NCBI GenBank assembly: GCA_002104935.1
Contig: MCGT01000001.1
Span: 1,629,001-1,693,000, forward strand
Direction of reading: 5' to 3'
Length of the DNA: 64,000 nucleotides
From: Hesseltinella vesiculosa
Taxonomy: Eukaryota > Mucoromycota > Mucoromycetes > Mucorales > Cunninghamellaceae
The position numbers and the translations under genes are program-made. The stretch's first letter is position 1; every line of letters begins with the position of its first letter. A model generated the notes under the pieces. The model was not told the origin of the DNA. It made no database searches and saw nothing but the letters and a program-made list of their open reading frames with translations. This document shows positions 31,578 to 45,956 of the stretch, one piece after another.

Positions 31578-33399
31578 ATGTTGAGAAACGCTACTCGTAT
31601 TGCTCGTCCTGCTATGGCTTCTTTTGCTCGCTCCACCGCTGTAAGTTTAGCTGTTCTTTTTTTCTGCGTGATCCACCCCTCTCGTTTTGTTTATTTTGGT
31701 GAATCTGTTTTGAATTTGGATAACTTACTTTCCTCCTTATTATCCATATCTACTAGTTCCGTCCCTCGGTCAGCGCTGCCGCCAATGCCATCCGCACCTA
31801 CGCCTCGGCCAAACCCACGACCTCGGAAGTGTCTTCCATCCTTGAAGAACGCATCCTCGGCTCTTCCAGCGAAGCCAACCTCCAAGAAACCGGCCGTGTC
31901 TTGTCCATTGGTGACGGTATTGCCCGTGTATATGGTTTGAAGAACGTCCAAGCCGAAGAAATGGTCGAATTCTCCAGCGGTCTCAAGGTCCATTTCTTTA
32001 CCCTACAAAAAAAAAAAAAAAAGCTGACGGTTCTTTTTCTTGACAGGGTATGGCCCTTAACTTGGAAGCTGACAATGTCGGTATTGTGGTGTTCGGTAAC
32101 GATCGTTTGATCAAGGAAGGTGACACCGTCAAGCGTACCGGTGCTATTGTCGATGTGCCTGTGGGTCCTGGCATTTTGGGCCGTGTGGTCGATGCTCTCG
32201 GTAACCCCATCGATGGCAAGGGTCCTTTGGAAACCGCTGGTCGTTCGCGTGTCCAAGTCAAGGCTCCTGGTATCTTGCCCCGTCACTCTGTCAACGAACC
32301 TATGCAAACTGGTATCAAGTCTGTTGACTCCATGGTGCCCATCGGTCGTGGTCAGCGTGAATTGATCATTGGTGATCGTCAAACCGGTAAGACTGCTGTC
32401 GCTCTCGACACCATCTTGAACCAAAAGAACTGGAACAACGGCTCTGATGAATCCAAGAAGCTGTACTGTATCTACGTTGCCGTCGGTCAAAAGCGTTCCA
32501 CTGTGGCCCAATTGGTCCGCACCTTGGAAGAAAACGACGCCATGAAGTACACCACCGTTGTGGCTGCCACTGCTTCGGAAGCTGCCCCTCTTCAATACTT
32601 GGCTCCTTTCTCTGGTGCCGCCTTTGGTGAATGGTTCCGTGACAACGGCCGTCACTCCTTGATCATCTATGACGATTTGTCCAAGCAAGCTGTTGCCTAC
32701 CGTCAAATGTCCTTGTTGTTGCGTCGTCCCCCCGGTCGTGAAGCCTACCCTGGTGATGTGTTCTACCTCCACTCCCGTCTGTTGGAACGTGCTGCCAAGA
32801 TGAACAAGGACTTTGGCTATGGTTCCATGACCGCCTTGCCCATCATTGAAACCCAAGGTGGTGATGTGTCTGCCTACATTCCCACCAACGTCATTTCCAT
32901 TACCGATGGTCAAATCTTCTTGGAAGCCGAACTCTTCTTCAAGGGTATCCGTCCCTCCATCAACGTCGGTCTGTCCGTGTCCCGTGTCGGTTCCGCTGCC
33001 CAAACCAAGGCCATGAAGCAAGTCGCCGGTTCCTTGAAGCTTTTCTTGGCTCAATACCGTGAAGTCGCTGCTTTTGCCCAATTCGGTTCTGATTTGGATG
33101 CCTCCACCCAATTCTTGTTGAACCGTGGTGCCCGTTTGACCGAACTGTTGAAGCAACCCCAATACACTCCCTTGGCCATTGAAGTCCAAGTCCCTATTGT
33201 GTTTGCTGGTGTCAACGGTTTCTTGGACAAGGTCCCTGTCAACAAGGTTGTCGACTGGGAAAAGGACTTCATTGCCCACATCAAGTCTGAACACAAGGAT
33301 ACTCTCGATGCCATCCGCACCGAAGGCGTCCTCTCCAAGGACTTGGAAGGCAAACTCCGCACCATCTGTGAAAACCACACCAAGACCTTTGCCGCTTAA
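31578..33399 (+). CDS. ATP1: ATP synthase subunit alpha, mitochondrial
   Basis: Alpha subunit of the F1 catalytic head in mitochondria. Three exons (31578-31640, 31757-31987, 32047-33399), 548 aa. The N-terminus ([20 protein letters not shown]) is a presequence. Core motifs: [19 protein letters not shown], the Walker [51 protein letters not shown], and the alpha-subunit signature [17 protein letters not shown]. Codon use is strongly biased to C/T-ending codons, consistent with high expression. The second donor is a weak GTCCAT, required by frame. A 526-codon antisense frame overlaps it and is a composition shadow. Confidence 0.98.
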
Positions 33400-33661
33400 A
33401 TCCCTTTGTCCCCCTCCTCCTTTCTTTCAGTAGGTCCCTAGATTTTATTTATTCATCTCTTTCTTCTCATGCCCTTGCCTATTGTTCTTGCTCAAAAAAA
33501 ATAAAAAGACAAAAAACCGTTCATGCAATCCCTCCGCATCACAAGCCACCATTGTCCGCAATCATCGGCGGCGGTTGAAAAACAAGACTGGCTGCTCTAA
33601 AAAAAAAAAAAATCCTGCTCTTTTGCATCTTCTTTCTTTTATATTCCCCCTTTCTTTTAAC

Positions 33662-34501
33662 ATGGTCACCCCTCGACAACGAAGAACACAGCGATCCGGA
33701 CGAAAAAATACTCGAAGGACAGGTGACAAGGCCAAGCGCATGAGCTTTCAGGTAAGAATGAGAAGAAAATAAAGTCAATCACTTGGCAGCATGGATCCAA
33801 CGTCTCTTTTCCTTTCCATTAGAACAATGCTTATTTAAAGGCACATTGGGACAAGAAACAAACATTGAAACAAAAGTATGTTCATGAGCCAACCCAAAGA
33901 ATCTCTCAAGCTTATTTCTTTTCATAGCTACAAACGACTAGGCTTGTCCACTCGACTGAATGGCAAAGCAACCGGTGGTGAAGAAAAATTGTATGCTGAT
34001 CGACCCGACGAAGCTCCTCAAGACACGACCGAGCCTGTCGAACTGGCTGAACTGACCGAAGAGGATATCGAAAAGGTTAAACAGACCCTACGACCTGGCG
34101 AAGGCTTGATCCAACGTGACGACGAAGGCAACATCATCCGTATCATCACCGGCGAAAAGATGGTAGCTTCCCAACCAAACGAGTGCAAACGCGTGCAAAC
34201 CTCTTTTTTTTTTTTTAAATAGGACCACAATGAGATTTTGGATGCCCCTGTTGTCCCTGTGGAAGCCAAAACCGATTTCGTGCGAGGATTGGAAGCCCAA
34301 GCCGCCAATGTCGGTCCCAAGGCCAAGGTGCACGTGTCCTCATCCGAATCAGCCTGGTTAGACAAATTGGTTGCCAAGCATGGCGATGATTATCAAGCCA
34401 TGTTCTGGGACAAAGAGCTTAATATCAACCAACTCACCGTCGCCAAATTGAAAAAACGCATCACGCAATATCAAAAATTCTTGGCCTCTCAACAAGAATA
34501 G
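33662..34501 (+). CDS. NOP16: Ribosome biogenesis protein Nop16
   Basis: Nucleolar protein of pre-60S particles. Four exons (33662-33751, 33823-33875, 33928-34162, 34223-34501), 218 aa. The N-terminus is basic (MVTPRQRRTQRSGRKNTRR). The family core is NNAYLKAHWDKKQTLKQN followed by YKRLGLSTRLNG, rebuilt by the exon 2-3 splice. The C-terminus contains DYQAMFWDKELNINQLTVAK and ends in a coiled helix, as in Nop16. It lies about 260 bp downstream of ATP1 in the same direction. AATAAATAAA follows the stop by about 70 nt. Confidence 0.92.
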
Positions 34502-34697
34502 ATCCCCCTCTTTCATTTCATTCCTTTCTTTCTTCATCTATCTTGTCGTTTCCTCCATGTCTCATGCCAATAAATAAAGTTCATAAAAACCGCAGCTTGC
34601 CCGCACGACAAAAAAAAAATAAAATAAAACAAAGGAGGCGGCGGCTTGCTTTTCTTTTTTTTTTTTTTTTTTTAATCGCGAGTCCAAGAAGCCTGCC

Positions 34698-35552
34698 ATG
34701 ATCAATACATTCAAGACCTATGCCGACCGTGCCCAGCAACATCCTAATGCTTGTGCACGTGATCTCTTGATGTTGATGGAACGTAAAAAGTCCAACTTGT
34801 CCATTGCTGTGGATGTCACCTCCAAGGCCGAGCTCTTGTCCATCGCCAACCAAGCTGGCCCCTATATCTGCTTGCTCAAGGTAAATGACCCACCCTCTAA
34901 AGAAAACCAGCCACTGACCCTTTATGACACCCATTAGACACATATTGACATTGTGGACGATTTTGATGCTGATCTTGTTGATCAACTGGAAACGCTGGCC
35001 AAGCAACATGATTTTATGATTTTTGAAGATCGCAAGTTTGCTGATATTGGCAACACCGTCAAGCGTCAATATGGCAATGGTGTGTACAAGATTGCGTCGT
35101 GGGCCCATATCACCAATGCCCATACCGTGCCTGGCGAAGGCATCATCGATGGTCTCAAGGAAGTGGGCCTGCCCTTGGGTCGTGGTCTGATCTTGCTGTC
35201 GGAAATGTCAACCAAAGGCGCCTTGACCAAGGGTGACTACACCGTCGAATCGGTAGCCATGGCTCGTCGTCATCAAGACTTCGTCTTTGGTTTCATCGCC
35301 CAACACCAGATGAACGAAACTCCCGACGAAGACTTCCTGGTGTTGACGCCTGGTGTGGGCCTGGACGTCAAGGGCGATGGCATGGGCCAACAGTACCATA
35401 CCCCTCATGATGCCATTGTCAGCCGAGGTTGCGACGTCATCATTGTCGGCCGAGGTATCTATGGTCATCCAGATCAAATCCAAACCCAAGCTCAACGGTA
35501 CCGCGACGCCGGCTGGGACGCCTATTTGGAACGATGCAAGCTTCATCAATAA
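34698..35552 (+). CDS. URA3: Orotidine 5'-phosphate decarboxylase
   Basis: Last step of de novo UMP synthesis. Two exons (34698-34880 and 34938-35552), about 265 aa. The catalytic segment [17 protein letters not shown] holds the DxKxxD array. Other landmarks are [23 protein letters not shown] across the splice, [34 protein letters not shown] and [10 protein letters not shown]. Organisation and length match fungal URA3/pyrG genes. The promoter is only about 200 bp after the NOP16 stop and includes a T18 tract. Confidence 0.98.
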
Positions 35553-36232
35553 AAAAAATTGGACTCGTTTTTTTTTTTTTTATTTTCCCTCTTGGATCTG
35601 AATGGTTCATTTTACTTGCTTTTTCCCACCAAAGAGTAAAGACGATGTGAAAGGATTTTTTTGTTTGGGTTGGGTGTCACAAGCATTTTTACAGCCTGCT
35701 GCTCTTTCTTGTCTTCCTTTGCCTGTCGAAGCTGCGCACCCCAGGAATTAAATCACCGCAGCCAATGAAAGATTTTTCTTTTCCGCTTGCACTACTCCTT
35801 TTTGTTGTTTTTTTTTTTCTTCCACTTTTCTGAACTAGCCACTCGCTTCTCCTTTTTTATTATTCCTTTTGCAAAAGGATAAACACGCACATTGAAGAAG
35901 AAGAAGAAAAAGAAGCCTCTTTTATCACTTGCACATTGCTGTTTAGTCATTCGCCCTTTCCCCTAGTATTCGTTTTTTTATATCTGCCCTTTTTTCCCTT
36001 GCACCTTTTCCCTTTTTATCATCAGGTTTATTTTTTTTTTTTTTCCCATTGACTTGGTGTCTTCATTCATTCTTCCCTTCCTGTCTTGTGTTTCTTTTTA
36101 TTGCTCTAATTGTTTGAGCCTTGCTTGTACATTATTACCCCTATCTTTTACTGTTGACTTTTTTTTTTTTTTTTGGACCTGACTCCCACTTCATATTGAA
36201 CGCCACCAATTAACCCTCAAAAAAAAAAAACC
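35553..36232. promoter_or_regulatory. Intergenic region upstream of C2H2 factor
   Basis: No gene. URA3 3' UTR, then a long pyrimidine-rich leader (many T8-T16 runs between 35800 and 36175) before the ATG at 36233. A CCAAT pentamer occurs at about 35761. Confidence 0.45.
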
Positions 36233-37447
36233 ATGCAACCAGCAGTAATTCGAGGTCCTGTCTTATCATCGTCTCTTGGAAAACAAGAAAAATGCTTCAA
36301 AACTTCTTCCAAAAAGCTGGACCATGCCCCTACAAGCAAAACCGAGCCATCCAGTCCAGTTCTGACCAAACGCCATTCCCGATGTGAAATGCTCAGTATT
36401 CAGGAGCTGACCAATGAACCCAATGGTCTCTGTCGTCGTCGACTGTCATCGTCTCCCCCACCCATGATACCTTTTGCATCTTGGTCACGCACGCGCAGCA
36501 CCTTGATGCATTCCACCTCGGACGATGAGTCTTCGCCACCACCCACCACTGCCACTTTCAAGTTGCCTCCAATATTGCACCGATCCCGCAGCCTGAATGC
36601 GCTGCCCATGGCTGGTCAGTTCCGCCGCCACTCGCTCCACCGCTCCAGCCTCCAGTCTTCGCAGCCGTTGGCCAAACCGTCAAGCCTGACCACCCAGCCA
36701 ACGTCACCCACTTCTTCACCTTCGTCCACTTCCTCCTCACCTCCACCTCCCTCCACCTCACCCCAGCCTCAGGCCACTGAACAGCCTCCTTATTTCCGTA
36801 CCACCTACTACTCATCCAACGCCCTGCCGGACGACCCCTTCCCGAGGGAGGGGTCACCGCAAGCCACCAGCCCTGCGCCATCCGAGATGCTACTTTCAGC
36901 CGCCGCCGCCGCACAACAACAAATGGCTGTGCCTCCTCCGTCAGCCATTGGCTACCATCACCCGCTGTACCAAGCCTATCCAGCCCTGCCGTCCGGCTAC
37001 CTGTCCCAGGATGACGATGACCTAGACGATTGGGAAATCGATCCTCCCACCCGCAAGAAGAAAAAACTCAACCTGGTCACCGACACCAGCACCAACATGG
37101 TCACCACCATCACCACCACTGCCACAAAGACCACCACCATCACCCTCGATGATGAGATGCGCAGCCGACCGTACCCCTGTCCCAAATGTCCTCGTCGTTT
37201 CAACCGTCGCTACAACCTCAATGCCCACATCCGCATTCATGACCCCAACCGCAAAAAGCTCTTTGACTGCCATATCTGCACCCAGTCCTTTGACCGAAAA
37301 CATGACCGTGATCGCCATGTCGATGCCATCCATTATCAAAACAAGCGCAGAGTCCATTGTGAATTATGTGAAGCCTCCTTTACCCGACGTGACGCCTTGA
37401 CAAGGCACATGCACAAAATTCACAATACCCGACTTGCCTCGACTTGA
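36233..37447 (+). CDS. C2H2 zinc-finger transcription factor
   Basis: Intronless, 404 aa. The N-terminal 300 residues are Ser/Pro/Thr-rich and low complexity, with acidic DDDDLDDWEIDPP before a basic patch (TRKKKKLN, possible nuclear signal). Three classical C2H2 fingers lie at the C-terminus: YPCPKCPRRFNRRYNLNAH, FDCHICTQSFDRKHDRDRH and VHCELCEASFTRRDALTRH, each completed by a second His after 3-5 residues. The DNA target and pathway are unknown; three terminal fingers are common in fungal stress and developmental regulators. The absence of introns contrasts with most neighbours. Confidence 0.88.
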   Translation: MQPAVIRGPVLSSSLGKQEKCFKTSSKKLDHAPTSKTEPSSPVLTKRHSRCEMLSIQELTNEPNGLCRRRLSSSPPPMIPFASWSRTRSTLMHSTSDDESSPPPTTATFKLPPILHRSRSLNALPMAGQFRRHSLHRSSLQSSQPLAKPSSLTTQPTSPTSSPSSTSSSPPPPSTSPQPQATEQPPYFRTTYYSSNALPDDPFPREGSPQATSPAPSEMLLSAAAAAQQQMAVPPPSAIGYHHPLYQAYPALPSGYLSQDDDDLDDWEIDPPTRKKKKLNLVTDTSTNMVTTITTTATKTTTITLDDEMRSRPYPCPKCPRRFNRRYNLNAHIRIHDPNRKKLFDCHICTQSFDRKHDRDRHVDAIHYQNKRRVHCELCEASFTRRDALTRHMHKIHNTRLAST

Positions 37448-38352
37448 TCCCCTTTTTGTCCTGTCTTTATTTTTTAGATCCCAAAACTCCCCCCTCCCCC
37501 CCAAAAAAAATAAGAGTATCGTTCTCTGTCCCTCTCTTTCTATTTTTTCTTCTTCTCGTCTTGATACCTGTTTTTTCCCCTCCACGCTTATAAAAAAAAT
37601 TCATTTCTCTGTGTATCATACGGTACGGTACCGGTACAGTAAATGATTTGTACAACAACCGTCGCTTCCTTATCAGGAGGCTGGAGGCAAGTACAGTATT
37701 TGCTTAAACATTTACACTTTTCTTGCCATGTCTAAATATGGGTTTTTTTTTTCGAACCCGGGATGACTGTTGTGGGGCGATCCTTTAAATATAATACTGA
37801 CACCTTTAATTGTTAAAAAAAAATAATTGTTAAGAAAGATAATGGAATAGAAGAGAAACAAAAGAAAACCTTCCGAAAACGTAGTCGGTGTAGGAGAAAA
37901 TAAGAAAAAAGAAACAAAAGAGTAAAGGAGTTTGAAAAAAAGGAGACTGAGCAAACAAGCCCACCCCAGAATAATGACTTGGTTTCCGTCCCCGCAATTG
38001 CTTTTTCAGACTTTGACGGTTTTCACGCGTGTCCTGGAGACCAATTTTTTTTTTCGAGATGAGCGCACTCTGTCCTCAAAACAACATTCCCAAGCATAAT
38101 CCAAGTGAACTAGAACAGATTTTGTTTGTGACCGGCTGATGAGAGAAAAAAAAAAAAAAAGAACCGCAGTCAGTTCCAGGCGGGTTTTTAATTATTTACT
38201 ATTTTATTATTATTTTTTTTTGAGGTTGTTGCTCCTCATCGAGACCAACCAAGTCTGGGTGAGGGGGAGGATTAGGGGTGGTGGTTTATTTTTAAGGATG
38301 AAGAAAATAAAAAAAAAGAGAGTGACGGCATGGTTAAATAAAAAAAAAGAGT
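37448..38352. other. Intergenic region between convergent C2H2 and PKC1 genes
   Basis: No coding sequence supported. 3' flanks of two convergent genes plus ~700 bp of A/T-rich sequence. A GGTACGGTACCGGTAC repeat-like string is at about 37621-37636. Confidence 0.5.
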
Positions 38353-41923
<3,571 letters not shown>

Positions 41924-42899
41924 TTAGTTTAGACGAAATGCTGTAAAAACAAGTGCAAAATGATGGAGGATGAAAAAAAAAGGGGGGGGGAGTGAAAAAA
42001 AAAGCTGGAAGAAAAAGGTGAGACTTCAATCAGTGCGCGTTTTTTTTTATTTGATCAAAAAAGCTTTTTTTTTTTTTACCGGAATGGGGGTGATTTGGCT
42101 TTTTTAAACTTGTAAGAAAGACAATGTTCAAAAAGAGAAGAAAAAGAGAGAGTGAGAGGGGGGGGGACCAAGGAAGGAGAGAAAAGTGTGAGAAGGGGGC
42201 ACACGCACAACGGGAAAACAACAAAACCAGTAGCCAATGACATGCCCTGTAATGCTTGCGCTAAACTTGCCTGCGTTTTCCAAATCGAGAAAAGAAAAAT
42301 GCTGTGAGCTCAACCTGAACGCACTGGTTGTAAGGCTGAGGTTTGCTTAAAAAAATAGATTAGAAGCTGATTTAAGCCAGTCTTGCCAAGTTATCCAACA
42401 AGAGATGGCTAGTCTGGCCAAGAAGTGTGCGCATCCACTTGAATTTTCTGATGTTGTATTGTGCATTTAGCGATAAAATCGCACATGCTTTTATCATTGG
42501 CTGCGCTGTTTTTTACTCATTTTGCAATGCAGTGCCACAAAAGAACGGCCGAGTTGACAAAAAAGGCAAAAAAAAAAGGTTGATGTGGCCTGATTTCAAT
42601 GTTCCATTTTGACATACGAAGCTTTTTTCTTTCATGTTCTTTTTAAATGACATCATTCATGTCAATATGCCAAGCCATGGGTGGGCAATACGTCGTTTGG
42701 GGTCTTTTTTTTTTTTTTTTTTTTTTTTTTAGTCAAGTGAGGATGAGTGCCAAGAAAATAAACCCAGTGGAATGGGTTGGCCAACTTGGCGATCACCCAT
42801 CTGCCTGCCAAAATAAAGTGGGTCTGTGCACACCAATGGTGTACTGGCATTGAAATGATAGAGGGCTTATTTATACAATACATTAAAATACAAAATAGA
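41924..42899. other. Intergenic region upstream of PKC1
   Basis: No gene seen. PKC1 5' flank on the left and the 3' flank of the coiled-coil gene on the right. Contains G and T homopolymers, including about 22 T at 42709-42730. Confidence 0.5.
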
Positions 42900-44133
42900 T
42901 TATTCAAGTAAAAGTAGGAGACCAGATGCTTGAGAAGAAGTAGACGAAGACGAAGGGTTTCTATCATGGGCGCGAAGGTCGGGAGGAGGGGAGGCGGGCA
43001 GCCTGGTGGGGAAGGACGCTCGTTTATGAACAATTTGTGGATGTGCCGCAGACGTAAGGACAGGCTTAACAACAGGTGTGGGAGGTGGCTTTGGAGGGCT
43101 GAAAGTAGCATCCTCGGCCACGACAGTGGACGTAGAGGAAAGGGTGCTATGGTGGGTAGCGGCACTGGTGCGACGTGAATCAAACATGGCCAAATCTTGA
43201 AGCGAAACAGTCAAGGTTTCGATAGGGGCCGAAGGATGTTTCATCGTGTACAGGGTATCTTGTGCATTGTCGAGCATCGTCATGTATTCTTGTATCCTGC
43301 TCACCATATCGTAGACGCTGCCGTCATGCTCCTTTTGGAGATGTTCTAAAGACGTAATGCGGTGTTGTAGTTTGTTATTGTCATGCGCAATCTACAAAAG
43401 ATGAACGTTAGAGCCATTTTTTTTTTTATTTTCAACTTGCGAGCGAGAGGTTGGTATGGAGGTGACGGAGTCGCTGTGTAGCTATTTGATCGGTTTCCTT
43501 TTGACGTTTGACAGCTCGTTCCAATAAGACTTGTAAATTGACATTATCTTCTTGGGTCGTCAATATATCCTTTTCAATGGCGCATACTCGGTCTTTGGAA
43601 GCGTACTATCGAAGCAATGAGTGCTGGTTCATTATAAAAAATAGGATTACCAAATTTTGGGACATGTCATTCATTTGCATTGCGAGTCCGTCCATCTCCG
43701 TTTTGAACCGCATCAATTGGTCCCGGGTATGATCCATATCTCGTAAGAATTGCTGCCGTTGATCGTCATCCATGGATCGATGGGCTGTACGTTTTTTCTT
43801 TGAAACCATGTGTGAGACAGTTAGTGACTGATAATAAAAAAAGTCTTACCAAAGATGGTAGGGTTTTGTTTTGTGCAATGGTCCTTTGGCTTGTGGATGG
43901 CGTGCAGAGAGGCGGGTCCCAGTCACCTAGTTTTTTTTTTTGTGCAGATATGAAAGAATGAGTTCATGCCCAGCAGAGAATTCATGATATTCTTACATGC
44001 ACTTGATGGCCTTGATGGATAAGAAGAGCGCAGCTGAGGCACAGAGTTTGATTTCTAGAAAATCAAATAAAACGATTAAAGCCTTTTTAAAAACGAGAAT
44101 GTAGCCTACCTGTATTGAATCCTCGAAGACCAT
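42900..44133 (-). CDS. Coiled-coil hypothetical protein
   Basis: Exons join in one frame from ATG 44133 (MVFEDSIQ) through Ser/Pro-rich N-terminal segments (VPQLRSSYPSRPSSA; CTPSTSQRTIAQNK), then a long coiled coil (DHTRDQLMRFKTEMDGLAMQ; EDNVNLQVLLERAVKRQKE; DNNKLQHRITSLEHLQKEH) and a Ser/Pro-rich tail ending in SSQASGLLLLLE. The intron 43440-43392 uses a GC donor (GCAAGT); the alternative GT gives a stop. I do not recognise the family. The architecture fits a cytoskeletal or spindle-associated scaffold, but that is a guess. Confidence 0.6.
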
Positions 44134-44636
44134 GTGGACAACACAGTGAATGCCAATGAATACAATAAAAAAAGAGATAAAAGATAAAAGAGAGAATACA
44201 AAATAAATAAAATGGATGAGAGAGCAAAGAAAAAAAAAAAAGGAAACAAGAACAAAATGGGCCACGGTTTTTTTTTTTTGTTCCCCTTTTTTGGCACTCC
44301 GCCCCTGGCTGCTGCTGCCTCGATGCAGCACCCAAAAGGGAGTCTTTTTTTGTCATTTCATGCAAAAAAAAAAAAACCTTCTTTCCCATCTTCTTATGAT
44401 GTGACACGCTCCTCTTCATCAGTCACATAAAAGTAAAAAAAAAAAACATAGCAAGTCCATTTTTTATTTGTTTTGTGGTTTGATCATCCCGCGCACCATT
44501 TTCTTGGGTGCTGGGTTGCCAGGGGATGGTTTTCAGCCAATGAGACGCTTTGTTTCACCCGTCTTGTTTTTCACACAGAAAAAAAATAATCAGTCAGTTG
44601 TTTACTTCTCGTCCTTCCCGTCAAAAATCTTTCACC
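44134..44636. promoter_or_regulatory. Divergent spacer between coiled-coil gene and KGD4
   Basis: 503 bp without a gene; both neighbours start outwards from it. It has A and T runs. A symmetrical AATAAA-rich part lies at 44164-44215. Confidence 0.45.
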
Positions 44637-45048
44637 ATGCAACCTACCACTACCATGCGTGCCGTCCATACACCTTTGATTCGCTTCGTTGGCTCAAGAC
44701 AAGCCTTGTGGAAATGTAAGGATGCGCCATTAAAAACCTTTACGTTTCTCATGCTTCAGTCTAGCCCAACCTCCTCACACCGGCCCTCATCCATTGACGC
44801 CTTCCAACTTGGAAAAACATGTGCCAAAGCCTGAACCTGTGCTGGCCGCCCCAGCCATTACCCCAGCCTCCTCCACCACCGCCGCCGGTGCCATTGAAAT
44901 GAGCCAATTGCCTGCTCGTTATCATCGTGTGCCCTTGACCCAGGCTGAAATGGAAGCCATCGAAGTACATGCCGATTATAACATGAACGCTTACCCGTTG
45001 CTCACCTTTTTTCTTACGTAGCTTGGCGGTGCTGATTTGACCTATTAG
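44637..45048 (+). CDS. KGD4: Alpha-ketoglutarate dehydrogenase subunit 4 (Kgd4/MRPS36 family)
   Basis: Small mitochondrial adaptor that tethers E3 to the E1-E2 core of the 2-oxoglutarate dehydrogenase complex. Three exons (44637-44715, 44765-44964, 45022-45048), 101 aa. The N-terminal HTPLIRFVGSRQALWK is the family's E2-side motif. The C-terminal LPARYHRVPLTQAEMEAIEL followed by GGADLTY is the E3-binding consensus, completed only when the last 27-nt exon is joined. The middle is an Ala/Pro/Thr linker, as usual. It is convergent with the RidA gene. Confidence 0.85.
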
Positions 45049-45220
45049 ATTTTTCTATTGTTAATTTTTTGTATTTTTGCGATATCTCAGTAATGAACAG
45101 CCGAAAGCTCTCAATGCCATTCCATATTGGAAGAATAAACACAGCCAAGGCTTTTTTTTTTTTTCAAAAAAAAAATAATTCATTGTATTGTGTAGAGATA
45201 TCTTTTATTAAGAGAGCTTC

Positions 45221-45956
45221 TTAGTTCTTGGTGACAGCAACACATTCGATTTCCACAGCCACATCCTTGGGCAAACGTGCCACTTGCACACAGCTACGAG
45301 CTGGTTGATGTTCAGCAAAGAACTAGCAAGAAAAAAAAAAAGTGAGAAGCTCAGGCCGAGGATGTCTTTCTTTCCATACTTTGGCATAGACTTCATTCAT
45401 TTGGGCAAATTCATTCATGTCTTGCAAAAACACCGTGGTCTTGACCACATCCTTCAAGCTGGACCCCGAAGCCTTCAACACCTCAGCCATGTTCGTCAAA
45501 CTTTGATTGGTTTGTGACTGAATGCCCCCAGACACAACATCACCTAAAGATCGCCACCGTGTCAGCCTCGTTGACCAAATAAAAAAAAGGCGTTTCAACT
45601 TTTTTTTTTTTTTTTTTTTTTACCAGATTGGGGATCAACAGGCAACGAGCCTGACGTGAACACCAGACCGTTCACCTTGATAGCTTGAGCTGAAGACATG
45701 TGCCAATGAAAGGTGTCAGTTCACAAGTCACTTTTTTATTTTTCTTTACCATAAGGGCCGATAGCAGCAGGAGCTTTGGCCGATTCTGAATGGCAAAAGA
45801 CGTGTGGTTAGCCCTCATTTCTTTTACATGGGAGGCGTCATGGTAGGGAAAGCGCTTTTCGTCATCATCCCCACATGATCTTGTTGTAGGCAACAAACAC
45901 AACTTACGGACACGGCTCAAAGTGGACATGGAACGAGCAAGCATGCGAGGCAGCAT
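45221..45956 (-). CDS. RidA/YjgF/Mmf1 family 2-iminobutanoate deaminase, mitochondrial
   Basis: Removes reactive enamine/imine intermediates formed by PLP enzymes such as threonine dehydratase. Five exons on the minus strand from ATG 45956, about 150 aa. The N-terminus ([17 protein letters not shown]) looks like a mitochondrial presequence, matching Mmf1. Motifs: [50 protein letters not shown] and [14 protein letters not shown]. The last exon gives [20 protein letters not shown], which carries the catalytic Arg of the family. Confidence 0.93.

Noticed and set aside
31798..33378. 526-codon open frame antisense to ATP1
   Set aside because: It mirrors the biased codon use of the highly expressed ATP1 sense strand and has Gly/Gln/Thr-rich composition without a domain. 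It also crosses the ATP1 intron and has no gene features.
37735..37800. tRNA-like string TTCGAACCCGGG near 37752
   Set aside because: It resembles a T-arm, but no acceptor, D or anticodon stems can be formed on either strand.
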